DNA from: Verrucomicrobiales bacterium | GTDB lineage: Bacteria > Verrucomicrobiota > Verrucomicrobiia > Limisphaerales > UBA9464 | Direction: 5' to 3' | Length of the DNA stretch: 42,729 bases | NCBI GenBank assembly: GCA_005805505.1 | Contig: SYMJ01000039.1 | Span: forward strand, 1 to 42,729 | Shown here: positions 42,621 through 42,729 of the stretch, piece after piece | How positions within the stretch are numbered: position 1 is the first letter of the stretch | Layout of the letters: each line of letters opens with the position of its first letter | Translations under genes and position numbers: made by a program | Notes under the pieces: generated by a model | Told to the model about the DNA's origin: nothing | Database searches by the model: none | What the model saw: only the letters and a program-made list of their open reading frames with translations

Positions 42621-42729
42621 AGCGGAGCGGTGTCGGGCCGGAGCGAGCCTTGGAGGCGAACACCTCAGCCCCCTCGCGCAAAGCGCGAAAGATCCTCCTC
42701 CCCAGAGCCTACTCAGCGAGCGGAGGCCC
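42621..42729. repeat. Structured interspersed repeat, copy C, cut by window end
   Basis: This is nearly identical to copy B and follows it in the same orientation with a 136-bp period. The left arm is at 42627-42639; the window ends at GGCCC, the first bases of the right arm. One change (GAGGAGG to GCGGAGG) affects the inner stem. Confidence 0.85.

Overview
The window looks like chromosomal DNA of a Verrucomicrobiota bacterium, probably of the Pedosphaera/Limisphaera type (inference from gene content; no rRNA is present). The pointers are a PSCyt1-DUF1549-LamG-DUF1553 protein next to a DUF1501 protein, a Cys-type sulfatase, a ThuA-domain protein, BlaI/M56 regulator pairs, and an ECF sigma factor whose stop overlaps the start of a Ser/Thr kinase. 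GC is high, Shine-Dalgarno sites are mostly weak, and no tRNA, rRNA, prophage, transposase or CRISPR array was found.

Layout. 1-1.7 kb: 3' part of typA with its terminator. 1.7-12.4 kb, minus strand: an exported-protein region with a PSD1-type cytochrome protein, a DUF1501 protein, a large secreted protein with four 237-residue LamG-like repeats, an alpha/beta hydrolase and a solo Hpt protein. 12.6-14 kb: an unrecognised 177-aa protein and a YefM/YoeB-type toxin-antitoxin pair. 14-18.7 kb: two divergent BlaI/M56 modules around a 180-bp control region. 18.9-24.7 kb: a DUF4143 ATPase, rlmN, a FitA/VapC-type pair, a short hairpin-repeat array and a TonB-dependent receptor. 24.9-27 kb: a ThuA-domain protein and a zinc-ribbon kinase. 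27-32.5 kb: FkbM methyltransferase-msbA, then pyrD and a GT21/HpnI-like glycosyltransferase. 32.5-36.7 kb: rhomboid protease, an XRE-metallo-beta-lactamase fusion overlapping a small exported protein, and a sulfatase. 37.1-42.4 kb: an acyltransferase carrying ankyrin repeats, an ECF sigma factor and a large transmembrane kinase in one tight operon. Intergenic DNA at 36.7-37.1 and 42.4-42.7 kb carries structured repeats.

The most unusual content is the pair of divergent M56 (BlaR1-type) modules. One sensor-protease ends in a secretin-like domain and the other in a region resembling a Wzz/chain-length-determinant domain. Each is paired with its own BlaI-type repressor, and the shared control region holds two different dyad types. 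This suggests two proteolytic signalling switches reading envelope state with domains borrowed from export machinery (inference). Next are the acyltransferase-ankyrin / ECF / kinase operon and a roughly 130-bp repeat whose copies differ at paired stem positions by compensating changes.
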